NCBI RefSeq assembly: GCF_000302595.1
Contig: NZ_JH947125.1
Location: 1,148,504-1,212,503 of the forward strand
Direction of reading: 5' to 3'
DNA from: Pedobacter arcticus A12
GTDB lineage: Bacteria; Bacteroidota; Bacteroidia; Sphingobacteriales; Sphingobacteriaceae
Length of the DNA stretch: 64,000 nucleotides
Below the pieces are notes generated by a model that saw only the letters and a list, made by a program, of their open reading frames with translations, did no database searches and was not told the origin of the DNA. This document shows, piece after piece, positions 9,873 through 17,821 of this stretch. Position numbers and translations under genes: made by a program. How positions within the stretch are numbered: position 1 is the first letter of the stretch; each line of letters opens with the position of its first letter.

Positions 9873-10496
9873 ATGATCAAACCTAAATCTAATAAAGTCA
9901 TTTATGCTTTCTTCTCTTGGTACATAGAGCGGATTATAAAAAAAGATTTTTCGGGGTTTGAGTACAACAAAATAGCCGTTGATCCGCATAAGGCGATACT
10001 TTTATTATCCAACCACTTCAGCTGGTGGGACGGTTTCTTGGTATTTCATCTGAACAAAATCTACTTTAAAAAGAAATTTCATGTGATGGTTTTAGAAGAA
10101 ACCGCAAAAAAAGTGAGTTTTCTAAAATATTTAGGTGCTTTTGGTATTCAAAAGAACGCAAAAAGCTTGGTAGAATCTTTAACCTATGCCGGCGAATTAT
10201 TAGATAATCCAGATAATTTATTGTTGATTTTTCCTCAGGGAAAACTACATTCCTTACATAGCAAGTCTATAGATTTTGAAAAAGGTGTTTCGCGAATTAT
10301 CGACGCCTCTAAAAAAAACTTCAATTATGTTTTTGCAGCCATTATAACAGATTATTTTGACCAGCGGAAGCCTAACTTGAAAATAGCCTTACAAAATTGG
10401 GAAGCCCCAGAATTTGTAGGCTTACAGCTTTTAAAAAGTGCCTACAACAAACATTACGAAGCTACTTTAACCCAACAATCAGAAATAACAGTATAA
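9873..10496 (+). CDS. PlsC-like acyltransferase, candidate carotenoid-glycoside acyltransferase
   Basis: A 207-residue glycerolipid-type acyltransferase. It shows the catalytic HX4D block in SNHFSWWDG and an acceptor-binding block FPQGKLHS, which resembles but differs from the FPEGTRS of PlsC. There is no clear membrane anchor. Position between the desaturase and a glycosyltransferase that precedes cruF suggests a role like CruD, which acylates a carotenoid glucoside in green sulfur bacteria; this is inference from context. A 1-acylglycerol-3-phosphate acyltransferase is the alternative. I used the ATG at 9873 because an in-frame TTG at 9855 sits inside a -7 promoter box. Confidence 0.75.
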   Translation: MIKPKSNKVIYAFFSWYIERIIKKDFSGFEYNKIAVDPHKAILLLSNHFSWWDGFLVFHLNKIYFKKKFHVMVLEETAKKVSFLKYLGAFGIQKNAKSLVESLTYAGELLDNPDNLLLIFPQGKLHSLHSKSIDFEKGVSRIIDASKKNFNYVFAAIITDYFDQRKPNLKIALQNWEAPEFVGLQLLKSAYNKHYEATLTQQSEITV

Positions 10497-10497
10497 A

Positions 10498-11592
10498 ATG
10501 ATTTACTTTTTTTACATAGTGTTCTTTTTCCTGATTTTACGTTTTACCGTAACACTGTTCAACTTTATATCAAACCCTAAATTAACCAACTCCCCCAAAA
10601 AGTTTAACGATTTGGTTTCTATCTTAATCCCGGCCAGAAACGAGAAAGAGAATATCTTGCAGCTTTTGAAATCCATCCACCAACAAGATTATCAAAATAT
10701 AGAAGTTATTGTTTTAGATGATGATTCGGAAGATAATACCTATCAATTGGTTGATAATTTTTGCGGAAACCACCCAAAATTTAAAATTGTAAAAGGCAAA
10801 AGCTTAGCAAAAGGTTGGTTAGGGAAAAACTTTGCCTGCCACCAACTAAGCCAGAAAGCAAAAGGAGATTGGCTGTTGTTTTTAGATGCCGATGAAGAAG
10901 TGAAAGACCACTTGATCAATAATACACTTTACCGAATGTACGTAGGTAAATTAAGCCTGCTCAGCTTATTCACTAACCAAATCACAATCAGCCTTGGCGA
11001 AAAAACCGTAGTACCTTTAATGCATTTCCTGCTATTAAACTTGCTGCCCTTACGTTTAGTAAAATTATCTAAATTGCCATCTTTTGCGGCGGCTAGCGGG
11101 CAGTTTATGCTGTTTAAGGCTTCGGATTATAAGCAGTTCGAATGGCATCAAGCAGTAAAAAACAAAGTGGTGGAGGATATTGAGATTATGAAAAAAGTAA
11201 AGCAAGATGGTTTGCTTGGCGAAGCTTTATTGGCAAACGGATTTGTTTTTTGCCGGATGTACAAGAATTATAACGAGTGTTTAAGCGGATTTAGTAAAAA
11301 CATATTGGCAGGCTTTAACAACAGCATTATTGCATTAATCATCTACATTATATTTGTCGTTTTTGGTCCCGTTTTTATCTTACTCTTCGGGAATTTCCAG
11401 CTATTCTACTTCGCTTTGACACTTATCATTTTTAGCCGCATAATGATTTCTTATCTTTCGGGCCAAAATGTGTTTATCAATATTTTATATCATCCCATTC
11501 AAATGCTAAACTTACTTATCTTGGCTTTTTTGTCTATCAAACAATCGTTAGGCAGTAAAATAAGTTGGAAAGGCAGAACCATCAACACATGA
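10498..11592 (+). CDS. Family 2 glycosyltransferase, candidate carotenoid glycosyltransferase (CruC-like)
   Basis: A 364-residue membrane glycosyltransferase. An N-terminal hydrophobic anchor is followed by a GT2 domain: SILIPARNEKENI, VIVLDDDSEDNT, the metal-binding FLDADEE, and VVEDIEIMKKVK as likely catalytic acid region. Two or three hydrophobic helices close the protein. This layout fits the GT2 enzymes that glucosylate hydroxylated carotenoids (CruC, CruG). It starts one base after the acyltransferase stop codon, and its TGA overlaps the cruF ATG, so the three genes are translationally linked. Substrate assignment rests on context only. Confidence 0.78.
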   Translation: MIYFFYIVFFFLILRFTVTLFNFISNPKLTNSPKKFNDLVSILIPARNEKENILQLLKSIHQQDYQNIEVIVLDDDSEDNTYQLVDNFCGNHPKFKIVKGKSLAKGWLGKNFACHQLSQKAKGDWLLFLDADEEVKDHLINNTLYRMYVGKLSLLSLFTNQITISLGEKTVVPLMHFLLLNLLPLRLVKLSKLPSFAAASGQFMLFKASDYKQFEWHQAVKNKVVEDIEIMKKVKQDGLLGEALLANGFVFCRMYKNYNECLSGFSKNILAGFNNSIIALIIYIIFVVFGPVFILLFGNFQLFYFALTLIIFSRIMISYLSGQNVFINILYHPIQMLNLLILAFLSIKQSLGSKISWKGRTINT

Positions 11593-12230
11593 AGTATTTA
11601 GAAAAAACAGGTTTATCAAAAATCTTTATCATCGTTTTTCACGCTGTAGGCTTTGTAGGTTTTACCTTACCTCACTTACACGATTTTTTTATCTCATTTG
11701 TACCTTTCCATCTATTGTTGATGGCAAGTATCCTACTCATCAACCAAAAAGATTATAAAAAAGAATTTTGGCTGGGCTTAGGCTTTGTTTATTTGAGTGG
11801 CTATTTGGTAGAAGTAGTGGGCGTTTCTAGCGGTGCAATTTTTGGAACCTACGCTTACGGCGAAACATTAGGCATTAAGGTAGCGCAAGTTCCGCTGTTA
11901 ATTGGCGTTAACTGGGTTATTTTGGTTTTCTGTGTGGGTGCAGTTTTAAAGAAGTATTTTAAACATCTCCGTAGTCTTAAATCGTTAATCGGTGCTGCTA
12001 TTCTGGTTTTTGTCGATTTTTTAATAGAACCCGTAGCCGTACGTTTTGATTACTGGAGCTGGGCAGATAGTACCATTCCACTTCAGAATTACATCGCTTG
12101 GTTTTTTGTCTGCTTTATTTTACTGAGGGTTTATTACGAGCTAGATTTCCGTAAATCAAACCCGGTAGCTTTAACTTTATTAATTAGCCAAGTGCTGTTT
12201 TTTATTGGCTTAAATGTTACGGCACTCTGA
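11589..12230 (+). CDS. cruF: CruF-type carotenoid 1',2'-hydratase (carotenoid biosynthesis protein)
   Basis: A 213-residue polytopic membrane protein of the carotenoid biosynthesis (DUF422) family. The signature is clear: VEVVGVSSGAIFGTYAYG, then QVPLLIGVNW, then FLIEPVAVRFDYWSW and a later Asn-Tyr-containing segment. CruF adds water at the C-1',2' double bond of an acyclic carotene end, creating the tertiary hydroxyl that CrtD and a glycosyltransferase use next. I chose the ATG at 11589, which overlaps the preceding stop codon as ATGA; an in-frame TTG at 11565 would add only eight residues. Confidence 0.87.
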   Translation: MKYLEKTGLSKIFIIVFHAVGFVGFTLPHLHDFFISFVPFHLLLMASILLINQKDYKKEFWLGLGFVYLSGYLVEVVGVSSGAIFGTYAYGETLGIKVAQVPLLIGVNWVILVFCVGAVLKKYFKHLRSLKSLIGAAILVFVDFLIEPVAVRFDYWSWADSTIPLQNYIAWFFVCFILLRVYYELDFRKSNPVALTLLISQVLFFIGLNVTAL

Positions 12231-12242
12231 CTTAACTTTTTA

Positions 12243-12250
12243 TATTTTTG
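12243..12250 (+). promoter_or_regulatory. Candidate -7 promoter element upstream of ispH
   Basis: TATTTTTG matches TAnnTTTG exactly, 17 bases before the ispH ATG. No suitable -33 TTG is present, so strength is uncertain. It would allow ispH to be expressed apart from the upstream carotenoid genes. Confidence 0.4.
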
Positions 12251-12266
12251 TAGAAAATGATATCAA

Positions 12267-13115
12267 ATGGAATATAACTTACAAGTTTCTATTGACAACG
12301 ATTCGGGCTTTTGTTTCGGCGTAGTTTATGCCATTGATATGGCCGAGGAAATTTTGGCAGAAGACGGCTATTTATATTGCTTAGGAGACATTGTCCATAA
12401 CGATGAAGAAGTAATTAGACTCAAAGCAAAAGGTTTAAGAATTATCGATAACGAAGAGCTTAAATCTTTACATAACGAAAAAGTATTAATTAGAGCCCAT
12501 GGCGAAGCACCAGAAACATATAAGGTTGCTTTAGCGAATAATATTATCTTAATTGACGCTTCATGCCCGGTAGTTTTAAAATTGCAGAACCGTATAAAAA
12601 CTACGCATGATGCAAAAGAGAAGGTGCTTATTTTTGGAAAGCATGGCCATGCCGAAGTAATTGGTTTACAAGGTCAAACAAATAACGAAGCACTAGTTTT
12701 TCAGGATTTGGCAGAGCTTGACGGCGTAGATTTACCAAAGTCATTTACACTTTACAGCCAGACTACCAAATCAACCCATAAATTTTACGACATCAAAAAC
12801 GAACTGATTGCTCGTGGTCACGATGTTAAAGCTAACGACACCATTTGCCGTCAGGTATCTAACAGAGATAAAGAGCTTCCAAATTTTGTAAAGAAATTTG
12901 ATAAAATTGTTTTTGTATCTGGTAAAAAATCATCAAACGGAAAAGTGCTTTACGAAGTTTGCAAAAAGCACAATCCAGCTACTTATTTTATCAGCAAACC
13001 CAATGATTTAGAAACGGCAATGTTTAATAAAGGAGATAAAATTGGTATTTGTGGTGCAACGTCGACACCAATGTGGCTAATGGAGCAGGTTAAACAGGTT
13101 TTAGAAACGTATTAA
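12267..13115 (+). CDS. ispH: 4-hydroxy-3-methylbut-2-enyl diphosphate reductase
   Basis: IspH catalyses the last step of the MEP isoprenoid pathway, reducing HMBPP to IPP and DMAPP with a [4Fe-4S] cluster. The three cluster cysteines are Cys16 (SGFCFG), Cys100 (DASCPVV) and Cys194 (DTICRQVSNRD). Conserved histidine motifs RAHGEAP and KHGHAEVIGL, the TTK motif (SQTTKSTHKF) and the C-terminal GATSTPMWLMEQV are present. At 282 residues it is full length. Its place between cruF and crtW puts isoprenoid precursor supply within the carotenoid locus. Confidence 0.96.
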   Translation: MEYNLQVSIDNDSGFCFGVVYAIDMAEEILAEDGYLYCLGDIVHNDEEVIRLKAKGLRIIDNEELKSLHNEKVLIRAHGEAPETYKVALANNIILIDASCPVVLKLQNRIKTTHDAKEKVLIFGKHGHAEVIGLQGQTNNEALVFQDLAELDGVDLPKSFTLYSQTTKSTHKFYDIKNELIARGHDVKANDTICRQVSNRDKELPNFVKKFDKIVFVSGKKSSNGKVLYEVCKKHNPATYFISKPNDLETAMFNKGDKIGICGATSTPMWLMEQVKQVLETY

Positions 13116-13127
13116 TTATTTGGGCGC

Positions 13128-13238
13128 TTTTCCGCTAACTGCGGAACCGGGCTTTCCGCTCATACGGTTTTGCCAAAACACAAGCCAACCACACGGCCTT
13201 ATTCAAAGGCCGGTATCCGCTTCTATCCCTAACGCAAA
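13128..13238. repeat. GC-rich structured intergenic element between ispH and crtW
   Basis: This stretch is visibly richer in GC than its surroundings and holds successive hairpins: TTCCGC/GCGGAA (13130-13146), GTTTTG/CAAAAC around 13167-13179, and CGGCCTT/AAGGCCG (13194-13212). It is open in the crtW frame, but the peptide does not look like CrtW sequence. I read it as an inserted intergenic repeat of a REP/MITE type rather than coding sequence; copies elsewhere in the genome would confirm it. Confidence 0.5.
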
Positions 13239-13263
13239 TTATCATTATTATAAATATTATAGC

Positions 13264-13956
13264 TTGAAAAACAATAACGGAATATATATGGCTATGCTAA
13301 TCATCTTTTTATGGATGCTTAGTATTACTATGTTGATGCGTTTCGATTTCAGCTTTTCAAATCCTTTGATTTACATTTTTGTGTTGATACAAATGCATTT
13401 ATATACCGGGCTTTTTATCACCGCACATGATGCAATGCATGGCACTGTAGCGCCGGCAAACAAAAAGCTAAATAATTTTATTGGTCAGCTTTGTACTTTG
13501 TTTTACGCGGTTTTTCCTTTTCAAAAATTAAATAGAGAACACCATAAGCACCATAAATTTGTGCATACCGCAGAAGATCCGGATTATTATGAAGGCAACT
13601 TTTTCAAATGGTATTTTCAGTTTATCAAACAATACCTCAGCTGGTGGCAAGTGGTAGCAATGGCTATTATTTACAACATTTTAAAAATTTACATTCCAGA
13701 AAAAAATCTTTTGATGTTCTGGGTTATACCATCCTTGTTAAGTACGCTGCAGCTATTTTATTTTGGCACTTATTTGCCACACAAAGGCGAACATCAAAAT
13801 ATTCATCATTCAAAAACACAGTCAAAAAATCATATATGGGCTTTCTTTACCTGCTACTTTTTTGGGTATCATTATGAGCACCACGATTCCCCAGGTACGC
13901 CTTGGTGGAAACTTTGGCAGGTAAAAGAAAATATTACAGATACAGATAATGGGTAA
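13264..13956 (+). CDS. crtW: CrtW-type beta-carotene ketolase
   Basis: A membrane di-iron ketolase of the fatty-acid desaturase superfamily that puts a 4-keto group on a beta-ionone ring. Histidine clusters are complete: HDAMH (55-59), REHHKHHKF, LPHKGEHQNIHH and FGYHYEHH; the text FITAHDAMHG and FYFGTYLPH is characteristic of CrtW rather than CrtZ or desaturases. I propose the TTG at 13264, giving MKNNNGIY before the first helix; the first ATG (13288) would begin inside that helix, and the open frame further upstream runs through the GC-rich repeat. It overlaps hemH by 8 bases. Confidence 0.85.
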   Translation: MKNNNGIYMAMLIIFLWMLSITMLMRFDFSFSNPLIYIFVLIQMHLYTGLFITAHDAMHGTVAPANKKLNNFIGQLCTLFYAVFPFQKLNREHHKHHKFVHTAEDPDYYEGNFFKWYFQFIKQYLSWWQVVAMAIIYNILKIYIPEKNLLMFWVIPSLLSTLQLFYFGTYLPHKGEHQNIHHSKTQSKNHIWAFFTCYFFGYHYEHHDSPGTPWWKLWQVKENITDTDNG

Positions 13957-14965
13957 AAAAGGAATTCTATTGGTAAATCTGGGTACACCAGATAGTCCTT
14001 CAACGGCAGATGTAAGAAAATACCTCGGTCAGTTTTTAATGGACGAACGCGTAATTGATATCAACGCTGTTAGTCGTACAATGTTGGTAAAAGGGATTAT
14101 CGTTCCATTCCGTGGACCAAAGTCTGCCAAAATCTATAAAGAAATCTGGACAGAAGAGGGTTCTCCTTTATTGATTTATGGCAACAGCGTTCGTGATGCC
14201 GTTGCCGAAAAATTGGGTGGTGATTATCACGTTGAATTGGCAATGCGTTACCAATCTCCATCAATCCCAGATGCGTTAGAAAGGTTAAAGCAAGCAAAGG
14301 TAGATAGCATTAAAGTGGTTCCTTTGTTTCCACAATATGCTTCAGCATCAACCGGATCGGTACATCAATTGGTTATGGAAATTGTGAGTAAATGGCAGGC
14401 AATTCCAGCCTTAAGCTTTATAAACAGCTATTATGATCATCCGGGGATGATTAAGATTTTTGCAGACAATACCCGGAAATATCTTGATCAAAAGTGGGAT
14501 CATATTTTATTCAGTTTCCACGGAATCCCACAACGGCAAATGCGTAAAGCCGACGTTTCTGGCGAGCATTGCTTAAAGGTAGAAAACTGTTGTGCTACAC
14601 TTACCGAAAACAATAAATTCTGCTACTCGGCACAGTGCCATAATACGGCACAATTAATTGCCAAAGAATTAAACTTAACCAATCAAGATTATACGCTTTG
14701 CTATCAATCTCGTTTAGGAAACGATCCTTGGATGCAACCTTACACCAGTGTTGTACTTAAAGATTTAGCCGAAAAAGGTGTTAAACGTTTGTTGGTTTTA
14801 TGTCCGGCTTTTGTTGCCGATTGTTTGGAAACGCTTTACGAGATTTCGGTAGAGTACCAAGAAGAATTTGTTGAACTGGGTGGCGAGAAAGTTCAATTGG
14901 TGGAAAGCTTAAATGATAATCCAGCTTGGATTGAGGTTTTAGAAGATATCATCTTGAATAAATAA
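13949..14965 (+). CDS. hemH: Ferrochelatase
   Basis: Inserts Fe(II) into protoporphyrin IX to make protoheme. Recognised by LLVNLGTPDSP at the N-terminus, the catalytic FSFHGIP (His191) and FVADCLETLYEI with Glu294. Several cysteines cluster in the region CLKVENCCATL and CYSAQCH, where some ferrochelatases bind a [2Fe-2S] cluster; whether this one does cannot be decided by eye. The 338-residue length is normal. The start codon overlaps the crtW stop by 8 bases, which suggests coupled translation of heme and carotenoid genes. Its stop codon overlaps the first operator palindrome of the downstream toxin-antitoxin pair. Confidence 0.95.
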   Translation: MGKKGILLVNLGTPDSPSTADVRKYLGQFLMDERVIDINAVSRTMLVKGIIVPFRGPKSAKIYKEIWTEEGSPLLIYGNSVRDAVAEKLGGDYHVELAMRYQSPSIPDALERLKQAKVDSIKVVPLFPQYASASTGSVHQLVMEIVSKWQAIPALSFINSYYDHPGMIKIFADNTRKYLDQKWDHILFSFHGIPQRQMRKADVSGEHCLKVENCCATLTENNKFCYSAQCHNTAQLIAKELNLTNQDYTLCYQSRLGNDPWMQPYTSVVLKDLAEKGVKRLLVLCPAFVADCLETLYEISVEYQEEFVELGGEKVQLVESLNDNPAWIEVLEDIILNK

Positions 14966-14998
14966 AGAAATATTTCTTTGTTATCGAGAAATATTTCT
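14964..14998. promoter_or_regulatory. Twin palindromic operator of the Xre-RES operon
   Basis: A perfect 16-bp palindrome AAAGAAATATTTCTTT (14964-14979) and a second palindrome sharing its 12-bp core AGAAATATTTCT (14987-14998). Their centres are 21 bp apart, two helical turns, as expected for cooperative binding of two repressor dimers on one face of the DNA. Antitoxins of this class commonly repress their own operon, so the encoded Xre/ParS antitoxin is the likely ligand. Confidence 0.6.
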
Positions 14999-15011
14999 TA
15001 AATTAGATTTA
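14977..15011 (+). promoter_or_regulatory. Candidate promoter of the toxin-antitoxin operon
   Basis: TTTG (14977-14980), a 23-base spacer and TAGATTTA (15004-15011, one mismatch to TAnnTTTG), 11 bases before the antitoxin ATG. The second operator palindrome fills the spacer and the first covers the TTTG box, so a bound repressor would block RNA polymerase. Confidence 0.45.
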
Positions 15012-15022
15012 TAAAAGGTATC

Positions 15023-15496
15023 ATGAAAAAGCCAATCAAAAAGATGAAGATATATGCAGAAACGGCACATGCACCGCTAAGCTTGGTTGCAGAAACTATT
15101 GCTGCTTACGGCAATATGTACGCTAGTCCAATCAGTATTTTATCTAATGCTAAACAAGGCTTAAAAGCAAATGCTGCTTTAGATTTTATTTCCGTCTCTG
15201 GCTTTACCTATGATGAGTTTCAGGAAACTTTTAAAACTACGGTAAAAACGATTCAAAACTATGTAGTTAAAGATCTAAAGCTTGATGCTGTATTAAGCGA
15301 GAAACTTCTAAAATCGTTTTCATTATATAATTTGGGTATTGAAGTATTTGGTAGCGCACCAGCTTTTCATCAATGGTTAAATGTGCCCGCTTATGGTTTA
15401 GGTGAACAAATACCCTTTAATTTAATGGATACAATTACGGGCATCACCTTAATAGAAGATGAACTCAACCGCATTGCTTACGGAGATTTAGCTTAA
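15023..15496 (+). CDS. Xre/MbcA/ParS-type (DUF2384) antitoxin
   Basis: A 157-residue protein of the antitoxin family that neutralises RES-domain toxins. The middle part looks like the helical Xre-like DNA-binding region (SVSGFTYDEFQETFKTT), and the C-terminal part matches the toxin-binding DUF2384 domain, with LYNLGIEVFGSAPAFHQWL and the closing DTITGITLIEDELNRIAYG. It precedes the toxin gene by two bases, the normal order. Twin palindromes just upstream suggest that it represses its own operon. Confidence 0.85.
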   Translation: MKKPIKKMKIYAETAHAPLSLVAETIAAYGNMYASPISILSNAKQGLKANAALDFISVSGFTYDEFQETFKTTVKTIQNYVVKDLKLDAVLSEKLLKSFSLYNLGIEVFGSAPAFHQWLNVPAYGLGEQIPFNLMDTITGITLIEDELNRIAYGDLA

Positions 15497-15498
15497 GT

Positions 15499-15948
15499 AT
15501 GCAGGTTTACAGAATTACGCTTGCAAAGTTTGCTGATTCTTTGCAAGCATCTGGGCGGTCGGCGAGATGGAACGGCAATCAGGTACGGGTTATTTACGCT
15601 GCTTCATCGCAATCGCTATCCTGTTTAGAGAACGTTGTTCATAGAACTTCTTTGGGCCTAAATCAAAACTTTCGCTTATTAAGCATCAACATCCCGGATA
15701 ACTTAAAGATTTCCACCATAAAACTATCTGATTTAAAACCCGATTGGCTAGCTTATGAAGAGCTTCCTTATACCCAAAACATCGGCAACAATTGGATACA
15801 GAAAAACGAAACGGCTGTGCTACGGGTTCCCTCAGCCATCATCGCTCAAGAGTATAATTATCTATTAAATCCCAATCACCCCGATTTTTCAGAAGTTAAA
15901 CTGTTAGGAAATGAGTCCTTTATTTTTGATAGTAGGATAAAATCCTAA
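15499..15948 (+). CDS. RES domain toxin
   Basis: A 149-residue RES-domain protein, named for conserved Arg, Glu and Ser. Visible are VYRI near the start, GRSARWNGN (Arg), SCLENVVH (Glu) and LRVPSAIIAQEYNYLLNP (Ser), all in family order. Characterised RES toxins degrade or phosphorylyse NAD+ and halt growth until the antitoxin binds. Length matches stand-alone RES toxins, and all key residues appear intact, so the toxin is probably active. Two bases separate it from the antitoxin stop codon. Confidence 0.87.
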   Translation: MQVYRITLAKFADSLQASGRSARWNGNQVRVIYAASSQSLSCLENVVHRTSLGLNQNFRLLSINIPDNLKISTIKLSDLKPDWLAYEELPYTQNIGNNWIQKNETAVLRVPSAIIAQEYNYLLNPNHPDFSEVKLLGNESFIFDSRIKS

Positions 15949-16104
15949 GTGAGAAATACCTTTTATTTTTAAAATCAATCAGACTCTCATTAGCTGTTAA
16001 AGGGCATATTTACCACTTTTAAGCGTTCAAACATTCTTTTACTGGCATGGTTTTAACAGTGTTGTTTTAGATATTCTGTTTTACAGGATAATAAAATTAG
16101 AAAT

Positions 16105-16740
16105 ATGAAAAAGACCTTAATTATGTTATTTGCTGTAAGTCTAGGATTTGGAGCAAGTGTAAATGCCCAAGAAGCTAAAACCGATAAAATAAAATTTGGT
16201 ATTAAAGCCGGCGCAAATTTAACCACATTAGGAAAAATTGGAAGTGGTGCAAATGAATATAAATACGATTACCAACCAGGATTTACAGCTGGAATTTTTA
16301 CTGAAATACCTTTAGGTGGTCAGTTCAAATTTGTTCCTGAAGTGAACTATTCTCAGAAAGGCGCCAAAGTCGAAGGTACCGTAAGTGGAGTAACCGGAAA
16401 ATTAGAGACTAAAATTGATTACTTAGATGTGCCAATTGCGTTTAGTTATGAGGCAGCACCAAGATTTAATGTTTTTGCTGGTCCACAGGTTTCTTTTTTG
16501 TTAAGCCAAAAAACAGAATTCTATTCTAACGGCGAAAAATTAAACGAGACTACAGACACAAAAGATTTTGCAAAGACTATAGCAGGCGGTGTTGTTGGTT
16601 TAGGGTATGATTTTACACAAAACTTAAACGTAACAGGACGGTACATGAGAGATTTTCAAAAAGGAACCACTAACGATGATGAGAATTTTGGAAAAGCAAA
16701 GAACAGTGGTTTTGCGCTTACACTAGGTTATAAGTTTTAA
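16105..16740 (+). CDS. Outer-membrane beta-barrel (porin family) protein
   Basis: A 211-residue protein with a clean signal peptide ending at NAQ (residue 22), followed by short amphipathic strands typical of the eight-stranded OMP_b-brl/PorT-like domain of Bacteroidota: FGIKAGANLTTL, GFTAGIFTEIPLGGQFKFVPEVNYSQ, and a C-terminal strand ending in FALTLGYKF. The final aromatic residue fits BAM-dependent insertion. Substrate or role is unknown. It stands alone between the toxin-antitoxin pair and a strong terminator. Confidence 0.8.
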   Translation: MKKTLIMLFAVSLGFGASVNAQEAKTDKIKFGIKAGANLTTLGKIGSGANEYKYDYQPGFTAGIFTEIPLGGQFKFVPEVNYSQKGAKVEGTVSGVTGKLETKIDYLDVPIAFSYEAAPRFNVFAGPQVSFLLSQKTEFYSNGEKLNETTDTKDFAKTIAGGVVGLGYDFTQNLNVTGRYMRDFQKGTTNDDENFGKAKNSGFALTLGYKF

Positions 16741-16760
16741 ACGAGCTAATCATTGATACA

Positions 16761-16793
16761 AACAGCCGTGAGTAAATCCACGGCTGTTTTTTT
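16761..16793 (+). terminator. Rho-independent terminator of the porin gene
   Basis: AACAGCCGTG (16761-16770) pairs perfectly with CACGGCTGTT (16779-16788) across an 8-base loop, and a run of T follows. Begins 21 bases after the stop codon. Confidence 0.9.
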
Positions 16794-16910
16794 ATACTCT
16801 GGTTTTTATCATCTGCAAATGTTCTTTTTACAAAACCATTACATCTAACCAGTTCAAAACCCAATGCATTCAGAGAATTAAATGATAACTTTCCATCTAA
16901 ATTTTTTGTT

Positions 16911-17753
16911 ATGAAATTAGGTTTTAAAATCCTTAGCGTAAGTTTTTTGCTTACAATTTTTGCTGCATCTGTGTATGCGCAAGCTTTAATGCCCCAACCA
17001 AGTTCTGGGCAAACCATTGTCCAAGATTTTGGATTAGGAAAAGTTACGGTTAATTACAGTCGCCCGGTGGCTAATGGTAGAGTGATTTTTGGCGGATTAG
17101 TGCCATACAACGAAATTTGGCGAACAGGTGCAAATAGTGCTACCACCATTGTTTTCACAGACGAGGTTAATTTTGGTGGACAAAAAATTGCAGCTGGTGA
17201 GTATGCCTTGTTTACCATTCCTGGCGAAAGCGAATGGACTGTGGTTTTAAATAAAGCTGCTAAACAATGGGGTGCTTATACCCATAAAGATGCAGATGAT
17301 GTTGCAAAAATAAAAGTGAAAGCAGTAAAAACGGCTACTAAAACAGAAACTTTTACCATTCAATTTGATAACGTAACTCCAGGCACATTAGACTTAACTA
17401 TCGCTTGGGACCATACGCAAGTAAATGTTCCTTTAACTGTAGATTACGATGCAAAGGTAATGGCTAACATAGCGCAAGCGATGAAGGGCGAAAAGAAACC
17501 TTATTTTGCGGCTGCTCAATATTACTTTACGAATGATAAAGATTTAAAGCAAGCTTTAGCTTGGGTTAAAGAAGCAGAAAAAGCTGACACAAAAGCACCG
17601 TGGATTAAACTTTGGAAAGCTAGAATACAGTCTAAAATGGGAGATAAAAAAGGTGCTAAAATCTCTGCAACCGAGGGATTGGCAATTGCTAAAGAAATCA
17701 ATAATTCAGAGTACGTTAAGTTAAATCAAGCGTTTATAAACGATTTGAAATAA
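16911..17753 (+). CDS. DUF2911 domain protein
   Basis: A 280-residue secreted protein. The signal peptide ends near YAQA (residue 25). The DUF2911 domain is recognised from VTVNYSRPVANGRVIFGGLVP and the strands WRTGANSATTIVF and AGEYALFTIPG. The C-terminal 80 residues are helical and tetratricopeptide-like (ALAWVKEAEKAD, LWKARIQSKMGDKKGAKI), a frequent partner of this domain. The family has no established biochemical function; a periplasmic or surface location is inferred from the signal peptide. Confidence 0.85.
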   Translation: MKLGFKILSVSFLLTIFAASVYAQALMPQPSSGQTIVQDFGLGKVTVNYSRPVANGRVIFGGLVPYNEIWRTGANSATTIVFTDEVNFGGQKIAAGEYALFTIPGESEWTVVLNKAAKQWGAYTHKDADDVAKIKVKAVKTATKTETFTIQFDNVTPGTLDLTIAWDHTQVNVPLTVDYDAKVMANIAQAMKGEKKPYFAAAQYYFTNDKDLKQALAWVKEAEKADTKAPWIKLWKARIQSKMGDKKGAKISATEGLAIAKEINNSEYVKLNQAFINDLK

Positions 17754-17765
17754 CACCGTAATTTA

Positions 17766-17803
17766 AAAAAAGCTTCCCTTCAAAAAAGATGGGAAGCTTT
17801 TTT
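17766..17803. terminator. Bidirectional terminator between the DUF2911 and beta-propeller genes
   Basis: AGCTTCCC (17771-17778) pairs with GGGAAGCT (17791-17798), extended by five A/T pairs on each side, so a T tract follows the hairpin on either strand. It sits between converging genes. Confidence 0.9.
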
Positions 17804-17821
17804 ATGCCCAAAAAGTATCAA

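Noticed and set aside
13120..13263. N-terminal extension of CrtW.
   Set aside because: The reading frame is open, but the sequence is a GC-rich hairpin element and the peptide is unlike ketolases; a TTG at 13264 gives the expected N-terminus.
16718..17017. A 99-codon minus-strand frame between the porin and DUF2911 genes.
   Set aside because: It runs across the porin terminator and into the DUF2911 signal peptide; no domain.
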